In this document: positions 38,998 through 64,000 of the stretch, in pieces
Position numbering within the stretch: the first letter of the stretch is position 1
Layout: every line of letters begins with the position of its first letter
Source of the DNA: Atrina japonica
Lineage: Eukaryota > Mollusca > Bivalvia > Pterioida > Pinnidae
Assembly (NCBI GenBank): GCA_030159075.1
Contig: BROG01000343.1
Coordinates: forward strand, 62,001 to 126,000
Reading direction: 5' to 3'
DNA length: 64,000 bases
Notes under the pieces: model-generated
Database searches by the model: none
Told to the model about the DNA's origin: nothing
The model's input: the letters and a program-made list of their open reading frames with translations, nothing else
Program-made: the position numbers and the translations under genes

Positions 38998-39424
38998 CTA
39001 CATGCGTGATGGATAACCCGAATTTGTATTAAACCATAGTCCTTCTAATAGACAATTATAGTAATGTGCTTTACAAATAAACACTGTATTATCTGAGATT
39101 TTGTCTGCTGGGACCACTACATATTGGTTATGTAATCTATCCAGCTCGTTATCACAACTTGAGTCACTGAACACAAAAGGATAACATGTTTTCATAGAAC
39201 TTTCCTTTTAGATTTGGAATACGAGATTTTATCAACCATCTTATAACTTTTAACCATTCAGACAAAGTGTCCACGTTCCACGTGCTCATGTTTGGTCCAT
39301 CGTCTGGCATATAATCCTCAACAGAATATATAACTGAAATGAAATTATGTTGTCCATTAAAGGAATAATATTCACAAGAGGTCCAAATTAGGCTTGTGTA
39401 GCACACCTGAACACCATCAACCAA
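38998..39424 (-). pseudogene. Decayed retroelement-like fragment (Penelope-like?)
   Basis: Two overlapping frames on the minus strand. The downstream one (39195-38998) reads SSCDNELDRLHNQYVVVPAD then KISDNTVFICKAHYYNCL, like the VVPADKAxNNIVxVCK motif near the start of Penelope-type reverse transcriptases. The upstream one (39424-39164) includes MSTWNVDTLSEWLKVIRW, vaguely SAP-like. Frameshifted and truncated; family call from memory. Confidence 0.42.
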
Positions 39425-39689
39425 TGTGAAAAGGATAGGAAGGCAAAATCAAACATAATTTAAGCATTTTGATAATCCGACATATATTTGAGGTTGTTGT
39501 GCCACACGTCAGTGGTCAGTTTTGAATTTACCAAAGGTCGTAGCTTTGCCCGCAAATGCAGACGTAACTTGAAATGCAACTCGAGTTATGATTTTATTTA
39601 GGTGTACATAGTTTCAGGTTCACAAAAGGTCATAACTAAGTCTAGATTTACATCTACATGTAAAGTTACAACCTTTAGAGAAACTGGCC

Positions 39690-40134
39690 ACAGGTCTTTA
39701 ACGTTGGAGTGGGGTGTCATTCCCTGGAAAGAGGGATCAAAGATACAAAAGTGAATAAAAATGACATAAAAAATGCATCAAAAATCAATTTTCTGATTTC
39801 TACAAAAAACACAGACTTGAATTATACAACCATTTAATTATTAAGATGCAATTAGTTTTTCAATTCAGATAGCAGTTCTGAATTAGTAGTTGATTTTCAA
39901 AAAGGGGTAACCTATGGGGAACTATATTGCCCCACCCTGAGTCAATTTATATGAAACAACACAAACAAGGTTAAGAACTTAAAGTTGACTTGCTTCTTGG
40001 TCAGTTTGGTCAAAATTCCTTAAATGGTTGTAAAGATGAAGTTGAAAATATGAAAAGTTAATGACAGATAACTATAGGATAACAATAGGGTACCTTACAA
40101 TAGCTCACTAGAACCTTTGTCTCAGGTTAGCTAA
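39690..40134 (-). repeat. Second copy of the 55172 dispersed repeat
   Basis: Shares GTGAATAAAAATGACA, ATATTGCCCCACCCTGAGTC and the end TTTGTCTCAGGTTAGCTAAA with the 55172-55881 copy. Confidence 0.58.
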
Positions 40135-40989
40135 AATACAACACACATACATGTAGTCAGACAGATGGATGCAGAAAGAACCCTCCACCTGGTTTCAACA
40201 GTAGAGGCCTAATAGTCAGTAGGCCTACATGATCCAGTGGGACTCAAACTAATGCTGACAAGGCAAATTATGGTTTAAACCATGATGGCCTGACCACTTG
40301 GCCATAGAGACCTACCCTGTGATCAAAGAGGCCCTTTTCCTCTGACCACCTGGTCAGAGAGAGCCCTATCCTCCGATATGTGCTTGGGAAGAGACCACCG
40401 ACCTTCCTCAAGTAAATTAGCAAACCTTCCCCAAATATCAGCTTAGGTTCCAGTGGGACTTCGCTTCGTAAGGGAATAAAAAATGATAGAACAGAATTTA
40501 TCATACAAAAGACATTTTTTTATTCATTCAGTAAGCCATTTTTTGTACATTTACTTTTCTATCACAGTTTGCTTTGTATAGACTACATTTCCACACATAG
40601 ATATGAGACAATCATTCTACATATAATCTGATGATAGACACTTAATGTTATACAGTCGACCATCTTTATAACAACCATGTTTGTTCCTTGGTTGTTGTTG
40701 TTGTATTGTTGTTTAACGTCCCATTCAGAATCTTTCACTCATATGGAGACGTCACCAAATGCCGATGGCTTCAAATTTTGGCCTATGCTCAAAGGCTTAT
40801 AAGGAGAATAATTATCATGGTACCATTGATCAATTCCATCAGAATAGAAAAAAGAATACATTTTTGGATGGTACATGTATATCTTTGCATTGTTGTATCC
40901 CAATTCTTATTAACCAAAATGCACATTTGTTCTGAATTTTAACTGTTGATGTTAGAAGCTGTAAATTTTGTTACATCAAAGAAAATAAT

Positions 40990-41235
40990 GTCATATCTGT
41001 TTCTTCCCAGCAAAATCGTGTTGGTGGTTAAAAATAATGTCATATCTGTTTCTTCCCAGCAAAATCGTGTTGGTGGTTAAAAATAATGTCATATCTGTTT
41101 CTTCCCAGCAAAATCGTGTTGGTGGTTAAAAATAATGTCATATCTGTTTCTTCCCAGCAAAATCATGTTGGTGGTTAAAAATAATGTCATATCTGTTTCT
41201 TACCAGCAAAATCATGTTGGTGGTTAAAAATGTTG
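40990..41235. repeat. 49-bp tandem repeat, five copies
   Basis: Unit contains AATAATGTCATATCTGTTTC, TTCCCAGCAAAATCGTGTTG and GTGGTTAAA; copies nearly identical. Confidence 0.9.
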
Positions 41236-41724
41236 GAATAACGATGGTCGTTATAAGGGGGTCTGGATGTAACAGATTGTAAAGTTTAGAAATGAAATGT
41301 TCATGATTATACCAGTATCATCACAAATATTGCTAAATGATAATAAACGCACACAAAATACATGATATACATGATGTGAAAAATATCAACATCTAAACTG
41401 ATGAATTATGCATTCTCTCACGATTATTATCAAGGAAATCTCATTTCTTTTGACATGTTCAATGATATTCCATAGGACACATACATTTAGTACCACAGTC
41501 CAGAGTCTGACACTCTAATCAAGAGCAAAGACTTTTAAAAAAATACTGTGATCCTGTCTGTTCGTAGGTGTGGAAAGTCAGAGAACCACCACTGTTTTGA
41601 TATCAGTCCATAACACAAGTTAAAATTTGTGCCACTTCTCATAAAACTAGTGATGGTTCTATATGAGTGATAAACTCTTGGCAGGACTTAAAATACATAC
41701 ATAATACTAATGCTACTAGAAAAT

Positions 41725-42845
41725 ACATAAAATACAGGTGATTTCCTGTTCTAAATCAGTTAATGTTACTGCTAGACATAAACAATACAGGTGATTTCCT
41801 GCTCTAAATCAGTTAATGTTACTGCTAGACAAAAACAATACAGGTGATTTCCTGCTCTAAATCAGTTAATGTTACTGCTAGACATAAACAATACAGGTGA
41901 TTTTCTGCTCTAAATCAGTTAATGTTACTGCTAGACATAAACAATACAGGTGATTTTCTGCTCTAAATCAGTTAATGTTACTGCTAGACATAAACAATAC
42001 AGGTGATTTTCTGTTCTAAATCAGTTAATGTTACTGCTAGTAAACAATACAGGTGATTTTCTGTTCTAAATCAGTTAATGTTACTGCTAGACATAAACAA
42101 TACAGGTGATTTTCTGCTCTAAATCAGTTAATGTTACTGCTAGACATAAACAATACAGGTGATTTTCTGCTCTAAATCAGTTAATGTTACTGCTAGACAT
42201 AAACAATACAGGTGATTTCCTGTTCTAAATCAGTTAATGTTACTGCTAGACAAAAACAATACAGGTGATTTCCTGCTCTAAATCAGTTAATGTTACTGCT
42301 AGACATAAACAATACAGGTGATTTTCTGCTCTAAATCAGTTAATGTTACTGCTAGACATAAACAATACAGGTGATTTTCTGCTCTAAATCAGTTAATGTT
42401 ACTGCTAGACATAAACAATACAGGTGATTTTCTGTTCTAAATCAGTTAATGTTACTGCTAGACATAAACAATACAGGTGATTTTCTGTTCTAAATCAGTT
42501 AATGTTACTGCTAGACATAAACAATACAGGTGATTTTCTGCTCTAAATCAGTTAATGTTACTGCTAGACATAAACAATACAGGTGATTTTCTGCTCTAAA
42601 TCAGTTAATGTTACTGCTAGACATAAACAATACAGGTGATTTCCTGTTCTAAATCAGTTAATGTTACTGCTAGACAAAAACAATACAGGTGATTTCCTGT
42701 TCTAAATCAGTTAATGTTACTGCTAGACAAAAACAATACAGGTGATTTTCTGCTCTAAATCAGTTAATGTTACTGCTAGACAAAAACAATACAGGTGATT
42801 TCCTGCTCTAAATCAGTTAATGTTACTGCTAGACAACATTACAGG
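41725..42845. repeat. 53-bp tandem array, about 21 copies
   Basis: Unit: AATACAGGTGATTTTCTGCT, CTAAATCAGTTAATGTTACT, GCTAGACATAAAC. Copies differ at few sites (TTTC/TCC; CTCT/TTCT). Lies 600-1700 bp past the CHD1L stop. Confidence 0.92.
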
Positions 42846-43205
42846 TGATTTTCTGTTCTACATCAGTAAATGTCTCTGCTACACATACACACCACAAGTA
42901 AATCCTTGTTCCAAATGTATCTGCTAGACATGTATAATACTGCCAAATCCCTAATTCTGAGTTTGACTAACACAATTCAATCAATTTGCTATTCTAAATG
43001 TCTCTATTGGACATATTTTATAAAAGCGAATTCTGAATTTGACTGACACAATTCAATCAATTTGCTATTCTAAATGTCTCTATTGGACGGTTTTTATAAA
43101 GTGACATCAGAGTTCACATTCTGAATTTCTCTACTAAATATACATGTACAGAACACAGTTAAGTCACAGATCTACACAATACAGCCGAGTTCCTGTTTTA
43201 ACTCA

Positions 43206-43211
43206 TTTATT
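43206..43211 (-). terminator. Candidate poly(A) signal for CHD1L
   Basis: AATAAA on the minus strand, 236 bases past the stop codon. Plausible but unconfirmed. Confidence 0.35.
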
Positions 43212-43446
43212 TCTAAAGACACATTTGGACAGGTCTAAGTTCTTGATTTCCAAAAGAGTCCATTATTTTCTCAGAGGTCAATGTGTTAAATGTCTCTATC
43301 AGACCTACACAATACAAATGAATTCCTGTTCTAGATGCCAGCTTTAGACCTATACAATACAGGTATGGCTAAATTTCTGGTCTTCACATCACTACTGAAT
43401 CTCGCACTATACAGCTGCTTGTTTCCTTTCATAATTAAGTGACACA

Positions 43447-63243
<19,797 letters not shown>

Positions 63244-63838
63244 CTGAAAACAGAAACAAGATATATTGTTGAAATATCATGCTCCCAAGAGGTAAGCCAT
63301 TGATGCAAGTTTTAAAGTCCCATAACTCTGATAAATATTGCAGAATGTTGGCAATAATGGAACTCAAACTAGACCTTATTAATATAAAACACTATACAGT
63401 GAAACTTGTATATAAAGATCCCCTTAGGGACACAACAGAATCGGTCTTTATATGGAGATGGTCTTTATATTTAAGTTGATTTGTACACAAATGATACTAT
63501 TGAGGACAACAAAAAATGGTCTTTGTGACCAGGTGGTCTTTATACACAGGCAGTCGCTAAAGCAGGTTTTACTGTACAGACAAACGTGCACTTATGGCCA
63601 CCCCTGCAGAAGGGGCACCTGCCTATAAAGGCAACTCAACATAACCTTTGTTAATTTTTTATAGTGAATAAACCTCTTCATAAAGACCACCTGTCTATAA
63701 TGGCTTCTATTGCTTGTTCCCTTGAGTGGATCTTGTAGACAAAGACTGTACTACATGTAAATTAAGTTAAAATATGAAGAAAGAAATTTGAGTTATTTGG
63801 AGGAAAACAAAACAGATATATGATAACTTACAGGTGCA

Positions 63839-64000
63839 TTAGCTGTGTTTACCAAAAATATCATTTCGACTTTTTCTAATTTTACTACTTGTACTTGATG
63901 TTCAATAACAAATAAGAGCTATTCACAGGCATAAAAAATCTTATATTCCTATACTAGTATATTTTGTGAAAATAAGATCAGGTCCAGTGTGGTATGCACA
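63839..64000 (+). repeat. Diverged copy of the segment at 54859-55024
   Basis: See 54859-55024; same orientation, both in CHD1L introns. Confidence 0.7.

Larger units (their letters stand above)
37149..43205. other. Intergenic region between the SR gene and CHD1L
   Basis: Contains the presumed SR promoter side, one MITE, a short 8-bp repeat (CGGACTAT at 37851-37882), the retroelement fragment, SINE fragments and two tandem arrays. No gene recognised. Confidence 0.6.

Overview
This is eukaryotic, AT-rich, intron-heavy nuclear DNA, almost certainly from an animal and most likely a bivalve mollusc. The animal call rests on three spliced genes of metazoan families. The mollusc call is weaker: it rests on several dispersed repeats that I recall from bivalve genomes, and I could not run a search.

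Layout. (1) 2-10367, plus strand: the last three coding exons of a bridge-like lipid transfer protein of the BLTP3 type (UHRF1BP1/SHIP164), split by an 8.9-kb intron full of repeats. (2) 10368-24026: no gene recognised; 3' UTR and repeats. (3) 24027-37119, minus strand: a complete SR splicing factor gene of six exons including a 12-nt microexon (241 aa; RRM, CCHC zinc knuckle, RS tail). (4) 37120-43446: intergenic, with MITEs, a decayed retroelement and tandem arrays. (5) 43447-63243, minus strand: 17 exons (699 residues) of CHD1L/ALC1, the PAR-activated chromatin remodeller. They encode the second helicase lobe, linker, macro domain and, unlike human CHD1L as I know it, a C-terminal BRCT domain. 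The first helicase lobe lies beyond the window. All exon phases of the three genes join without a frame break.

Most notable points. Three separate minisatellites in CHD1L introns are each built on a splice junction of the adjoining exon. They therefore carry many copies of real splice sites: donor of window exon 1, acceptor of window exon 3, donor of window exon 6. CHD1L also has two introns with minor-spliceosome (U12) signals, one of them an AT-AC intron that interrupts the BRCT domain. The SR gene has a frame-preserving 12-nt microexon inside its RRM. A piggyBac-like element sits at a TTAA inside an older MITE in a CHD1L intron.

The genes do not form an operon. BLTP3 and the SR gene converge; the SR gene and CHD1L lie on the same strand. 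Their functions (lipid transfer, splicing, PAR-dependent chromatin remodelling) are unrelated as far as I can tell. Much of the remaining DNA is SINEs, foldback MITEs, microsatellites and tandem arrays.
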